Assembly: GCF_027270735.1 (NCBI RefSeq)
Contig: NZ_JAPWIJ010000002.1
Coordinates: 496,001 to 560,000, forward strand
DNA from: Rhodococcus ruber
GTDB taxonomy: Bacteria > Actinomycetota > Actinomycetes > Mycobacteriales > Mycobacteriaceae
Reading direction: 5' to 3'
DNA length: 64,000 nt
A program made the translations under genes and the position numbers. Below are positions 27,701 through 35,392 of this stretch, piece after piece. Positions within the stretch are counted from its first letter, which is position 1; every line of letters begins with the position of its first letter. Below the pieces are notes generated by a model. That model saw nothing but the letters and a program-made list of their open reading frames with translations. It ran no database searches and was not told where the DNA came from.

Positions 27701-27847
27701 GGTGTCGGACTGCTGATCGACATCGCCGTGGTACGCACCATCATCGTCCCCGCAGCGCTGCACCTACTCGGTGCTCGTATCTGGTGGCCCTCGGTGCCCA
27801 GAACGCATGTACGCAGCCGCACAACTCCGGCCCGATACGGTGTCTGA
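24764..27847 (+). CDS. MMPL-family RND transporter
   Basis: A 1027-aa membrane transporter with the twofold MMPL layout: membrane segment 1, a periplasmic domain, five membrane segments, a second large periplasmic domain rich in coiled-coil-like QL/DG repeats (DGMSALATGMDQIAGGLSQA region), and a final six-segment bundle. TDYAIFQTAAFHDARRRGE and ADYSMLFASRVREA are the paired proton-relay/MMPL signatures. ATG 24764 has GGAAGG six bases upstream. Family members export lipids, siderophores or drugs; with a TetR regulator beside it and no lipid-synthesis genes, efflux of a small or lipidic molecule is most likely. Confidence 0.92.
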   Translation: MARRSVGRNPFRAVAASAAHHSWWVVGTWLIAVAALNVVAPQLEQTATEKSAAIVPSDMPSTQALVDMSNDFGTPASTAVGAVVLASDGGFGEQEQKYYSELVARLLADRDHVAFVLDMYGNPATRDFALSSDGQAVTVTVGEQGDIGTSAAHRSTQAIRSTIADVAAPDGLDVHFSGPAPTVVDEFTAMDTSMVVITAVSVLLITLMLVIAFRSVVAALIPLLTIGIALAASRAVVSALGWNAVLPVSTLTVTLMTALVLAAGTDYAIFQTAAFHDARRRGESPLRSVVAAGSNVGAVLTASALTVAAAATSMIFAKNGMFTTSGPAIAIGLMVTLAVSLTFTPALLSIFGRRGWIEPRVSRERQWRQRGTRILRRAGALTAVSVLALVALAAPALGMVPNGDDSAMIMGDADSTAGYDAVYEHFPANEIVPEYLIVRADHDLRNSTDLAALDRAAAAVADLPNVAYVRSLTRPNGEPLPESAIGYQTGLIGSNLGAAQGQIANAQPDLERLASGITELRDGALDAQKQLPQLLDGTNQVVALSNSVIDLLPTATALTTATTADGRTLDQVLGQVQSLTGTLGTLVSAVQANQSAVNDFQTALAPFASPDPSPQCAVNPGCSAGRALFDQLDAATSGALTAALSASEAVTALPPDTVDTIEGVLPTLRTGLGEIDSLVASLDGRTPQSIRSDLEQLQDGMSALATGMDQIAGGLSQAKDGTDTTVALTGQLSDGLGEAANYLASMSRDTATGPGSGFYLPPSALQDQRFVTGAKLLMSPDGHVARMLVMQKGNPYSAGNIATVGDIAQSARNSLQGSTLADTEVSSTGLTSITSDIIDQAERDFLLIAIVAAVAVFAILAGLLRSLVAPALLVATVLLSFAAAVGISVLVWQHLVGIGLHWSVLPVSFMCLVAVGADYSMLFASRVREASTGGTTSGILRTFGTTGSVITTAGVVFAVTMFALMSGSVVLLLQTGFTIGVGLLIDIAVVRTIIVPAALHLLGARIWWPSVPRTHVRSRTTPARYGV

Positions 27848-27875
27848 CGCCGTAGCCGACGACCAGGCGCTGACT

Positions 27876-28823
27876 TCACTGAGGAACGAGCACAATTCGG
27901 CCGAATACCTGCCCGTCGTCCATTCGCTGATGAGCCTCGGCAGCACGATCGAGCGGTAGAACCTCGTCGACGACGGCGTGGAGACGGCCTGGCGTGAAGA
28001 GGTCTGCTCGCACTCGGTCTCGTTCGGCTGTCGGGATGGTATCGAGGCTCAGCGTGCTGACCGTCAACGATCGCCGGAAATTGCGCATCACGGTGGGGCC
28101 GATCTCGGCCGGTGGGCCTCCGACGACACCGACGACAACGAGGCGTCCATTATCGGCGAGCCGTTCCACGAAGTCCGGAAAGTTCTGCCCAGCAACGATA
28201 TCCACGATCACATCGAACGTGTCGGGCCCGCCGCCGTACCCATCGCGATCCAATACGTGCGTAGCTCCTAACGACCGGAGCTTCGCGCCGCGCTCGGCCG
28301 ACGACGTCGTGACCGACACCGATGACGCCCCTGCACTCGCGGCCAACTCCACGGCCGCAATACCGATGCTGCCGCCTGCCCCACGCACCAGCACCGACTC
28401 ACCGTGGGCGAATCGCGCACGATCGAGCGCGAAATGCGCCACTGGACCGGCAGATCCGAGTGTCACGGCATCGATACTGGACAGGCGCTCGGGCAATGCC
28501 ACCACGTCGGCAAGATCGGCGACCGCCTGTTCGACGTAGCCACCGCCCATGCCGGTGAACGCCCACACCCGTCGCCCCATCCAGCTCGCGTCCACACCGT
28601 CGCCGACATCGGTGATCACACCCGCTATCTCGCTGCCCGGAATATGTCCGGCACTCAGCCCGAGGGTGCCGAGGGTGCCGCGGCGGACGATGGCGTCGAC
28701 GCCGCCCACTCCGATTGCCTCCGTGCGGATCAGGACCTGCCCTGCCAGTGGATCGGGCGTCGGCACGTCCACGACCTGCATGCCATCGGAACTTCCGAAC
28801 GTCTGTATTGCTATTGCTTTCAC
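27876..28823 (-). CDS. Zinc-type/quinone oxidoreductase (MDR family)
   Basis: A 315-aa medium-chain dehydrogenase/reductase. The GroES-like half has IPGSEIAGVITDVGDGV and the Rossmann half VLVRGAGGSIGIAAVELA, the NADPH motif of the quinone-oxidoreductase branch. Catalytic-zinc cysteine ligands are not evident, so it should be an NADPH-dependent reductase of quinones or enones. It is divergent from a TetR gene 72 bases away with a 10-bp palindrome between, so it is the probable regulatory target. Confidence 0.88.
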   Translation of the reverse strand: MKAIAIQTFGSSDGMQVVDVPTPDPLAGQVLIRTEAIGVGGVDAIVRRGTLGTLGLSAGHIPGSEIAGVITDVGDGVDASWMGRRVWAFTGMGGGYVEQAVADLADVVALPERLSSIDAVTLGSAGPVAHFALDRARFAHGESVLVRGAGGSIGIAAVELAASAGASSVSVTTSSAERGAKLRSLGATHVLDRDGYGGGPDTFDVIVDIVAGQNFPDFVERLADNGRLVVVGVVGGPPAEIGPTVMRNFRRSLTVSTLSLDTIPTAERDRVRADLFTPGRLHAVVDEVLPLDRAAEAHQRMDDGQVFGRIVLVPQ

Positions 28824-28876
28824 ATCTGCCTCCGGTCGAATCGAGTTCCGCCGACGTTAGTGGACACCCCCGTCCG

Positions 28877-28886
28877 TTTACGTAAA
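28877..28886. promoter_or_regulatory. TetR operator candidate in the divergent promoter
   Basis: The perfect palindrome TTTACGTAAA lies nine bases before the TetR start and about 54 bases before the oxidoreductase start. It is centred where a dimeric repressor could control both genes. Confidence 0.55.
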
Positions 28887-28895
28887 GTGAGAGCC

Positions 28896-29525
28896 ATGGT
28901 CGAAGAATTGACTCGTCTGCGCTCGGACGCCGAGAACAACCGGGACCGCATACTCGAGGTTGCGCGCGAGGTGTTCGCCTCGGACGGACTCGCGGTGTCG
29001 ATGCGCGAGGTTGCGCGCCGGGCGGAGGTCGGCCCCGCCACGCTGTATCGCCGCTTCCCGACCAAGAAGGACTTGATCCTCGAAGCGTTCCTCTCCGAAT
29101 TTCGCCTGTGCCGCAACATCGTTGCGAGCGGGTGTGCCGACCCTGACGCGTGGCGCGGGTTATACAGCGTCATCGAACAACTCAGTGAACTCAACGCCAG
29201 GAATCAGGGATTCACCGAGGCGTTCATGGCCGAGTACCCCGGCACCGTCGATCTCTCGACGCATCGCAACGACGCCCTACGCGGGTTCACCGGACTCGCG
29301 GCCCGCGCGCAGCGGCAGGGCAAACTGCGATCCGACTTCGTCGTCGACGATCTCGTTCTCTTCCTCAGCGCCAACCGCGGACTCTCGACTCTCTCGACCG
29401 AGGACCGCGTCCGGGCCGCCCGACGATTCGCGGCCCTGATGATCGACGGGTTGCACGCGTCGCCGACCAACCAGACGTTGCCGGCCTCACCCCGACTCGG
29501 GGTGAGTTCGCTTCTACGGGATTGA
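28896..29525 (+). CDS. TetR-family regulator
   Basis: A 209-aa repressor. The helix-turn-helix is at about residues 35-60 (SMREVARRAEVGPATLYRRF followed by PTKKDL), and the C-terminal TetR_C-like ligand domain follows. ATG 28896 is chosen because homologues begin there; the longer frame from 28404 is antisense to the oxidoreductase. It most likely regulates that divergent gene and itself. The ligand is unknown. Confidence 0.88.
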   Translation: MVEELTRLRSDAENNRDRILEVAREVFASDGLAVSMREVARRAEVGPATLYRRFPTKKDLILEAFLSEFRLCRNIVASGCADPDAWRGLYSVIEQLSELNARNQGFTEAFMAEYPGTVDLSTHRNDALRGFTGLAARAQRQGKLRSDFVVDDLVLFLSANRGLSTLSTEDRVRAARRFAALMIDGLHASPTNQTLPASPRLGVSSLLRD

Positions 29526-29681
29526 CGGCCCTGGCCGGCGATGCTGGAATGCACCTCGTTGTTCACGATCGCATTCTGCACGCGGGATCACGCGCACTGG
29601 AGTCGGTTCTGAACACTCACGTCCATTCGCCGGGACCGCGTCCGCGCGCGCGGCCCCAGCTGTTGACCTCGCCGGCCGTGA

Positions 29682-30041
29682 TCACTTGTTGCCGAGTGCA
29701 TTTCTTCGTTCTCTGTGATTGGCGACGTTGATCCGGTTGCCACACAGATCCGGCATGCAATAGCGCCCTCGACCCCCACGGCTCACGTCGACGAACACGC
29801 CGTTGCACGTCGGGGACGCACACGCACGGAATCGCTCGAACCCGAGCATGCGCAGCGCACCCAGAAGGGCGTAGCCCGTGAACACCGTCAGCTCCTCCGC
29901 CACCGAACCGACGCCGTCGGTCGTCGCCTGCCAGCGCCAGCTGGGGCCATCGACTTGGACGAGTTCGAGGTGATGCGGAACCGTCGAGAGCAGCCCGTGC
30001 GTGAGGTCGGCCGCCAACGACGTCATCGAACGGATCGGCAT
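29682..30041 (-). CDS. CGNR zinc-finger protein, apparently 5' truncated
   Basis: A 119-aa protein ending in a complete CGNR zinc finger: CASPTC, then YCMPDLCGNR with the name-giving motif, then NHRERR. The preceding part (LELVQVDGPSWRWQAT) matches the middle of these putative transcription regulators. Family members are usually about 180-200 aa; here the frame closes at a TAA about 60 bases upstream of the ATG, so roughly 60-80 N-terminal residues are absent. It may be a decayed regulator or a short functional version. It is divergent from the secreted beta-propeller gene. Confidence 0.65.
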   Translation of the reverse strand: MPIRSMTSLAADLTHGLLSTVPHHLELVQVDGPSWRWQATTDGVGSVAEELTVFTGYALLGALRMLGFERFRACASPTCNGVFVDVSRGGRGRYCMPDLCGNRINVANHRERRNALGNK

Positions 30042-30115
30042 CGACGCAGGTGAGCAACTCTCCGGTGGTTCCGATTCGGAGGACTCCCACGTATACGGCA
30101 GTTAGGGTTCGCGCT

Positions 30116-31042
30116 ATGTCTCCGATCTCATGTGGGCTTCGACCGCGCCTGATCGCCGGGGCAATTGTTGCCCTGGCAACGGTGTCATCCATACCGGCTC
30201 ATGCCGGGATACGAGAGCCGGACGTCTCGCCTTCGTTGTGCGCAGGGTGGTCGGTCGAGACCGTGGCGACCGGACTCGATGAACCCGAGAACCTGGAACC
30301 CGACGGTGCAGGCGGGTTCTACATATCCGGTGACTCGAGCATCGTCCACGTGGACACAGACGGCCGCGTCGAGCCCGTACTCGACGACCTCCCAGCTCCG
30401 CGAGGGATGCAGTTGCACGACGGCATCCTCTACTTCGTGGCCGGTCCGGGCCTTTCGCAATTCGACACCCGCACCGGAGAGGTCAGCCCGGTGACCGACA
30501 TGGCGGCCCATGGACTGCTCCGCCTGCCGAACGGGGACTTCCTCACCACCGACGTAGGAACCGACATCGGTTCGCCCTCGAGGGGGCTGACCCGGTACCA
30601 CCCGGATGCCGACGCCGTGGAAGTGAATTGGTCGCCGGTTCCTCGATCGGAGGGATTGGCACTCAGTCCGGATCACAGCCGGGTGTACACCGACGATCTG
30701 TTCACCGGACAGGTCATCGAAGTGCCTCTCGAGGCACCGGACAATTGGTCGGTAGTGGCCACAGTGCCGGGAATCTTCCCCGGTCTCGACGACCTGACCA
30801 TGTCCGACGCGGGCGTGCTGTACGCCGCCGCCCATGTCGAAGGTGCGGTGTACAGCATCGACCCGCTGACGGGTGCGTCCTGCGTCATCGCGGCAGGTAT
30901 GTCGCCTGGATGGACGGGACCGAGCTCGGTGCGCATCGGACCGTCCTCCGACGGGTGGGCGCTGTATGCCACCGTTTTCGACGGAACCCTTCGTCGCCTG
31001 ACCCCGCCGACCGGTGTGGATATCGAACCGGTGAGGCCCTGA
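30116..31042 (+). CDS. Secreted SMP-30/gluconolactonase-like beta-propeller
   Basis: A 308-aa protein with a signal peptide cleaved near SIPAHA-G. The mature part has repeated WD-like/NHL-like strands with the SMP-30 features TGLDEPENLEPDGAGGFYIS, SEGLALSPDHSRVY and GLDDLTMSDAGVLYAA. SMP-30 proteins are metal-dependent lactonases; the ligand residues E (DEPENLE), N (or equivalents) and D (GLDDL) are present. ATG 30116 gives a proper signal peptide; the longer frame from 30050 does not. Substrate unknown. Confidence 0.8.
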   Translation: MSPISCGLRPRLIAGAIVALATVSSIPAHAGIREPDVSPSLCAGWSVETVATGLDEPENLEPDGAGGFYISGDSSIVHVDTDGRVEPVLDDLPAPRGMQLHDGILYFVAGPGLSQFDTRTGEVSPVTDMAAHGLLRLPNGDFLTTDVGTDIGSPSRGLTRYHPDADAVEVNWSPVPRSEGLALSPDHSRVYTDDLFTGQVIEVPLEAPDNWSVVATVPGIFPGLDDLTMSDAGVLYAAAHVEGAVYSIDPLTGASCVIAAGMSPGWTGPSSVRIGPSSDGWALYATVFDGTLRRLTPPTGVDIEPVRP

Positions 31043-31277
31043 CGCGGTCGCCGAACAGCCTTGCTTATCCCTCGAGAACGTTCCGCCATTTCAGGCTCTC
31101 GCTCTCGATCGCATTGGGTGCCAACGCATTATCACTGCATACGCTCGAAGAAAATGATCGGACAAAGCGCCTCGCGATGTTACCCGTGGCTTTGTGTGCA
31201 ACTCGTCAGCTCGTTTTTGGTTATGCTGAACCACATCAGTATTCGTAACGTTGTGTGATCGAAAGGTATGTCGCGCT

Positions 31278-31646
31278 GTGGCGAGAAAGATAACCGTTCA
31301 ATTGGTCGACGATATCGACGAGTCGGTCATCAACGACGATTCGGGCGAAACGATCGAATTCGCCGTCAACGGTGTCGAGTACTCGATCGACCTGAAGGCA
31401 AAGAATGCCAGCGAGTTCCATAGGAAGCTCGGCTACTACATCGAGCGCGCAACGCGGGTCGGTGGCCGCAAGCGCAAGCCCTCCCCCGCCACCGCGTCGA
31501 CGACGGCAACTGCTGGAACGCAGGCCAAGCGCGATCCGGAGCAAACACGCGCTATTCGGCAGTGGGCGTTCGATCAGGGATACGAGATCAGTGAACGTGG
31601 CCGCATTCCGGCCGGCATCGAAGAGGCGTACAACGCCGCTCACTGA
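31278..31646 (+). CDS. lsr2: Lsr2 nucleoid-associated protein
   Basis: A 122-aa xenogeneic silencer, the actinobacterial H-NS equivalent. The dimerisation domain is VQLVDDIDES...TIEFAVNGVEYSIDL, followed by a flexible Lys/Thr/Ala linker and a C-terminal DNA-binding domain with the AT-hook-like ERGRIPAGIEEAY, whose R-G-R loop inserts into the minor groove of AT-rich DNA. The GTG at 31278 matches the conserved ARK start and follows AAAGG. The upstream 235 bases are AT-richer than average, which fits Lsr2 autoregulation. Confidence 0.95.
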   Translation: MARKITVQLVDDIDESVINDDSGETIEFAVNGVEYSIDLKAKNASEFHRKLGYYIERATRVGGRKRKPSPATASTTATAGTQAKRDPEQTRAIRQWAFDQGYEISERGRIPAGIEEAYNAAH

Positions 31647-32021
31647 CCAGTGCTGAGCTCTTGTGGAAATCGGACGCGGGCACCCGTCATCGGTCCGTAA
31701 GGTGCGTCCGGCCGGTCTTGACATACAGCGCTATTCGGCCTTCAGCACACCGGCCACCTTGCCTGACAGAACCTGGCCGCACCCACGGGCAAATGCGTTG
31801 CGTGCCATCATTTGACGCTTGTCGTTGGCATGAGCCATCGTTCGATCAGAGCCGGCTCGGTAAGGGCTTGCCAGACGCTCTCGGGCGAACAGCGGTAGAA
31901 CCGACTTACCTCGACCCTGGAACGATCAGGCTCCACATCAGGTTCGAAATTCATAGCACTCCACGCATGAGATCTCTCCGTTGCAACACTTTTCGTGCTG
32001 AATTTGTGCAGATCCGAGACT
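31647..32021. other. Gene-free gap between lsr2 and the HxlR gene
   Basis: These 375 bases are flanked by convergent genes. GGACGC and GCGTCC arms downstream of lsr2 (about 31674-31710) could form a weak terminator stem. A 128-codon plus-strand frame crosses it but shows no protein-like motif. I see nothing else. Confidence 0.4.
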
Positions 32022-32372
32022 TCACGTCTCGGCGCTCAGGCCGATGATGTGTTCCGCGTGTTCTTCGCCCCACTCGCCAAGGGTTCGTAGCGCGTCGTTG
32101 AGACTCTGCCCCAGTACGGTCAGCGAGTACTCGACTCGCGGTGGTACCTCTGCGAACACTTCACGGTGAACGATGCCGTGAGACTGAAGTTCTCGGAGCT
32201 GCTGCGTCAACACTTTCTCGCTCACGCCACCGATCGACCGGCGGAGTTCGCCGTGGCGCTTCGCACCATCGTGAAGCTGCCACAGAATCAACGGCTTCCA
32301 CTTTCCACCGACCACGGAGACGGCCGCATCCAAGCCGCATGAGTATTTGCTCCCCGCGAAAGTTGCTGCCAT
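32022..32372 (-). CDS. HxlR-family transcriptional regulator
   Basis: A 116-aa winged-helix regulator. SVVGGKWKPLILWQL and RRSIGGVSEKVLTQQLREL are the HxlR signature, and the wing follows in VPPRVEYSLTVLG. It has one cysteine near the N-terminus (YSCGLDAAV), the place used for thiol sensing in relatives such as YodB and HypR. It is divergent from the dehydrogenase at 32455 with a long inverted repeat between, so it probably controls that gene in response to electrophiles or redox stress. Confidence 0.9.
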   Translation of the reverse strand: MAATFAGSKYSCGLDAAVSVVGGKWKPLILWQLHDGAKRHGELRRSIGGVSEKVLTQQLRELQSHGIVHREVFAEVPPRVEYSLTVLGQSLNDALRTLGEWGEEHAEHIIGLSAET

Positions 32373-32411
32373 AGCGCAATACTGCCATTGAGGTGGCTAC
32401 CGCACTTCAAA

Positions 32412-32445
32412 GTGGGTACTTGTGTGCACGGTTACAAGCACCCAC
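32412..32445. promoter_or_regulatory. HxlR operator candidate (12-bp arms)
   Basis: GTGGGTACTTGT (32412-32423) and ACAAGCACCCAC (32434-32445) are inverted repeats matching at 11 of 12 positions around a 10-base spacer. The site is 40 bases before the HxlR start and ends ten bases before the dehydrogenase start, so binding would block the latter directly. Confidence 0.7.
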
Positions 32446-32454
32446 CCTGACGAT

Positions 32455-33300
32455 ATGAAAATTTCAGTCCTCGGACTCGGACACATGGGCACCGCAATCG
32501 CAACTCACCTGATAGACGAGGGCCACCAGGTAACCGTCTGGAACCGCACACCGTCGCGGGCAACGCCCTTCGCCGACCGCGCACTTCTCGCCGCCGACCC
32601 TGCAGAAGCCGTGGCCAGCGCGGACCTGGTGATCGTCTCGACCCTCGACAACAGCGCAGCGCGAAACATTCTCGTCTCGGCAGGGGGAGCGATCCGTGCG
32701 TCCCTGGTGGTCAACCTCAGCTCGGACACCCCCGCCAGTAGCCGAGCTCTGAGTCAGTGGGCTCACGAACGCGGAGTTCACTACCTGGCCGGTGTCATGG
32801 TGACGCCGTCGACGATCGTAGGGCAACGCGGATCGACGATGCTCGTCGCCGGAGACGAAGCAGACCTCGATACGGCGATGGCAGTCTTGACCACCATTGC
32901 CCCCACCGTGACCGTGCTCGGCAATCGACACGAGCTTCCCGCGTCATTCGACACAGCATTGCTCGGCGTATTTTGGACCACGCTCGCAGCCTGGGCACAT
33001 GGCACCGTACTGGCAAGAGCTCACGGAATCGACGGCAATTCGATCGCTGCCCAGCTGGCAGCAATGGTGCACCTCGCCGCAGACATCGGCCCTGGCTTCG
33101 CACGAGACGCCGACAACCGGACATATCCAGCCGAGACCTCGACCATCATGTCGGCCGTGACGACGATGCAGCACGTGACCACCGCGTCGAAAGACGCCGG
33201 CGTGGACTTCTCTCTCCCGGCGGCCGTGACAGCGCTCTACGAACACGCGGCGAGCGGGCATGAAACGGAGTCACCTTCTCGAGTGGTCGAGGCAATGTGA
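32455..33300 (+). CDS. NAD(P)-binding beta-hydroxyacid dehydrogenase / imine-reductase-like
   Basis: A 281-aa protein with an N-terminal Rossmann fold (ISVLGLGHMGTAIATHL, VWNRTPSR for NADP) and an all-helical C-terminal domain as in 6-phosphogluconate/3-hydroxyisobutyrate dehydrogenases. In place of the 3-hydroxyacid catalytic lysine the segment FDTALLGVFWTTLAAWAHG is hydrophobic and lacks it, as in the imine-reductase and NAD-binding-domain-only branches. ATG 32455 starts the fold correctly. Regulation by HxlR fits an enzyme for reactive carbonyl or imine stress. Confidence 0.82.
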   Translation: MKISVLGLGHMGTAIATHLIDEGHQVTVWNRTPSRATPFADRALLAADPAEAVASADLVIVSTLDNSAARNILVSAGGAIRASLVVNLSSDTPASSRALSQWAHERGVHYLAGVMVTPSTIVGQRGSTMLVAGDEADLDTAMAVLTTIAPTVTVLGNRHELPASFDTALLGVFWTTLAAWAHGTVLARAHGIDGNSIAAQLAAMVHLAADIGPGFARDADNRTYPAETSTIMSAVTTMQHVTTASKDAGVDFSLPAAVTALYEHAASGHETESPSRVVEAM

Positions 33301-33377
33301 CCAGGTCCAGCTTTGTTGTCGGAGCGCATCCAGTATTGAGTACGACCAGTTTCGGTCGCCGACTGCTGAGCAACTGG

Positions 33378-33435
33378 TGCTCCACTCCTCGAAGACGCCC
33401 GGGTATTCCCCTTGATCAAGGCCGCGAGTGGAGCA
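33378..33435. repeat. Dispersed hairpin repeat, copy 1
   Basis: A 58-base element with perfect 10-bp outer arms, TGCTCCACTC and GAGTGGAGCA, around a 38-base core holding a smaller GGG-TATT-CCC hairpin. A second copy at 44291-44348 has identical arms, an identical core length and about 60% core identity, and similarity extends some ten bases on either side. It lies in the intergenic gap upstream of a membrane-protein gene. Confidence 0.75.
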
Positions 33436-33506
33436 TCCCGTGCAACCGCTGCATGTAGTACTTCCGATGGATGCGCCCCCGGGTACCCGGTGATTGACTC
33501 TCTTCC

Positions 33507-34304
33507 GTGAGCCGTCCGATGAGTAGGTCCGTCAACCCAAGCCGCTGGTCGATCGCTGTATTGGCATGCGCCGGGGCGGCGTTGGTGGCCGCGTTCGTTC
33601 TTGGCCCGGCCGCGTTGCTACGTGCGCGCTATCCGCAGTTCCAGGATCAATCCGTCATGAGTGAGCTGCTCGGCCGAGGCTTGGTCGAATACTGGGGTAG
33701 CGGAGTCCGCACCTATCCTCCCGGCTTGGCAAAGATGGTGGACTATTGGTTCGAGTGGCACGCCATCAAAATCGTCATCTCGGTGCTGCTGACCGTCGTT
33801 CTGGGTCTGCTTGCGGCGACTCTGTGGCGGCGATCTCTGACGGCCGGCGTTGGCTACGTGGTCGCTGCAATCAGTACGACTGTGCTGTCATTGTTTTCGG
33901 TGTTTCTGGCTGTGCTCAACATCCAGTCGACGGTCGCACCCGTAGTTGCGCTGCTTCCGATGCTCTCCGCTGACGACGCGGACGGGCAGACAGCGCAGTC
34001 GCTGATCGAGAACGGTGTGCGGAGCGGAGACACCAGGCCGCCACTGCTCGAGCTGCTCACACAGGTCGAGCACTACAACTGGGCGGTGGTTGCCGCTACC
34101 GCCGTGGTGATCGCCGTAGTCGCTACCGGAACCGTCATCGCATTCCGACGCTACAGATCGGCGGACGGCGCTCACCGTCGGATGTTCGTCGCTCTCGGAT
34201 CACTCGGTGCGGTGATGACGATCGTGATGGCGCTGCTGTTCGTCGCAGCCATCGTTGCGGTCGTCGATCCAGGAGCAGCCCTGCTCGGTGCGGTCGGCCT
34301 CTGA
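33507..34304 (+). CDS. Hypothetical membrane protein with four segments
   Basis: A 265-aa protein with about four hydrophobic segments (AVLACAGAALVAAFVLGPAA, VISVLLTVVLGLLAATL, VVAAISTTVLSLFSVFLAVL and a C-terminal VMTIVMALLFVAAIVAVV). A loop between the first two holds YPQFQDQSVMSELLGRG. I do not recognise a family. It starts at GTG 33507 after a gap containing the dispersed hairpin repeat, and faces the next gene tail-to-tail within three bases. Confidence 0.6.
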   Translation: MSRPMSRSVNPSRWSIAVLACAGAALVAAFVLGPAALLRARYPQFQDQSVMSELLGRGLVEYWGSGVRTYPPGLAKMVDYWFEWHAIKIVISVLLTVVLGLLAATLWRRSLTAGVGYVVAAISTTVLSLFSVFLAVLNIQSTVAPVVALLPMLSADDADGQTAQSLIENGVRSGDTRPPLLELLTQVEHYNWAVVAATAVVIAVVATGTVIAFRRYRSADGAHRRMFVALGSLGAVMTIVMALLFVAAIVAVVDPGAALLGAVGL

Positions 34305-34306
34305 CG

Positions 34307-34714
34307 CTATTGCCGGCTGCGATCACGGGCACGCGCGCGGAATTGGCCGATTGCAAGGACGGTCAACGCGACCCCCAACAGGGTGAGGGGGACGTGAGCG
34401 CGGGGAGCGTCGACATCGAGCACGACGATCTGCCACACCACCCACCCGATGGTCAGCAGCCCCACGCACGCCACGTATACAGCAGCATCGGAGGCGTCGA
34501 CGAGCACGGCAGCGACGCCGATCAACGGCCCGAGTCCGAGAAAGAACAACACGAACAACCCGGAGATGCGGTAGTCCCAGGTGTGCCACGACGGGAGCAT
34601 CCCGACATCCAAGCCTAATGACCGCCCAGTGGGGTCCAAGGTCAACGACACTCCGTTGAACGTCCCGGCTGCGCCCAACAGGATCAGCAGTGCCACCGTC
34701 GAGAGCTTGTTCAC
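34307..34714 (-). CDS. Small integral membrane protein
   Basis: A protein of about 135 aa with four predicted membrane segments (VALLILLGAAGTFNGVSL, FVLFFLGLGPLIGVAAVLVD, VACVGLLTIGWVVWQIVVL and PLTLLGVALTVLAIG). The order and loop HTWDYRISG are typical of small uncharacterised actinobacterial membrane proteins. GTG 34714 gives a hydrophobic start; GTG 34759 would add a basic 15-residue lead. Function unknown. Confidence 0.55.
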   Translation of the reverse strand: MNKLSTVALLILLGAAGTFNGVSLTLDPTGRSLGLDVGMLPSWHTWDYRISGLFVLFFLGLGPLIGVAAVLVDASDAAVYVACVGLLTIGWVVWQIVVLDVDAPRAHVPLTLLGVALTVLAIGQFRARARDRSRQ

Positions 34715-34840
34715 GGTGGCGTCATGTGTCGGTCGTCCTTCGGGTCGTGGCCGCCGCACCCCGGCGTAGCTGTTGATCCTGCCAGAACGAGGCCGCTCGG
34801 TCTTGTTCTATCCGGGAAAGCACTATGCGAGACTCAGCGT

Positions 34841-35284
34841 ATGAGCATCAAGCTCGAAAACGTCGGCATCGCCGTCCGCGACATCGAAGCCACAATCGAC
34901 TTCTTCACCGAGCTCGGCCTCACGGTCCTCGGCCGCGACACGGTCAGCGGTGAATGGGCCGACACCGCCGTCGGTCTCGACGGCAACCACGCCAAGATCG
35001 CAGTGCTGCAAACCCCGGACGGCCTCGGCCGTATCGAGCTGTTCGAGTACATCCACCCCGACGCCATCGAGACGACGCCGACGCTGCCCAACGAGATCGG
35101 CATGCACCGCATCGCCTTCTCCGTCGACGACATCGACGCCGCTCTGGCAATTGCCGCCCGCCACGGTTACTTTCCCCTGCGAGGCGTGGCCAATTACGAG
35201 GGCGTCTACAAGCTCACCTACCTCCGCGGGCCGAGCGACATTCTGCTGATGTTCGCGCAATCGCTCACTGCACCCGAAAGCTAG
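34841..35284 (+). CDS. VOC-family protein (glyoxalase-like)
   Basis: A 147-aa protein with two beta-alpha-beta-beta-beta VOC modules: ENVGIAVRDIEATIDFFTEL in the first and MHRIAFSVDDIDAALAIA in the second. Candidate metal ligands are E (RIELFEY) and H (GMHRIAF). The length fits single-chain VOC enzymes that act on small thiols, aromatic ring-cleavage products or antibiotics. It is monocistronic, divergent from the small membrane protein gene. Substrate unknown. Confidence 0.8.
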   Translation: MSIKLENVGIAVRDIEATIDFFTELGLTVLGRDTVSGEWADTAVGLDGNHAKIAVLQTPDGLGRIELFEYIHPDAIETTPTLPNEIGMHRIAFSVDDIDAALAIAARHGYFPLRGVANYEGVYKLTYLRGPSDILLMFAQSLTAPES

Positions 35285-35392
35285 TCGACGGTATACAGAT
35301 CCTTCGAGTCCGCAGCGGCGATCCTGTATGTTTCCCGCAGGGGCGGACACGGGCAGCACGGTCTTCGCCTACGGTCGATCCCGAAGGAAGAC

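Noticed and set aside
31661..32047. 128-codon plus-strand frame after lsr2
   Set aside because: No protein-like features, cysteine/arginine-rich by chance, and it overlaps the HxlR gene end.
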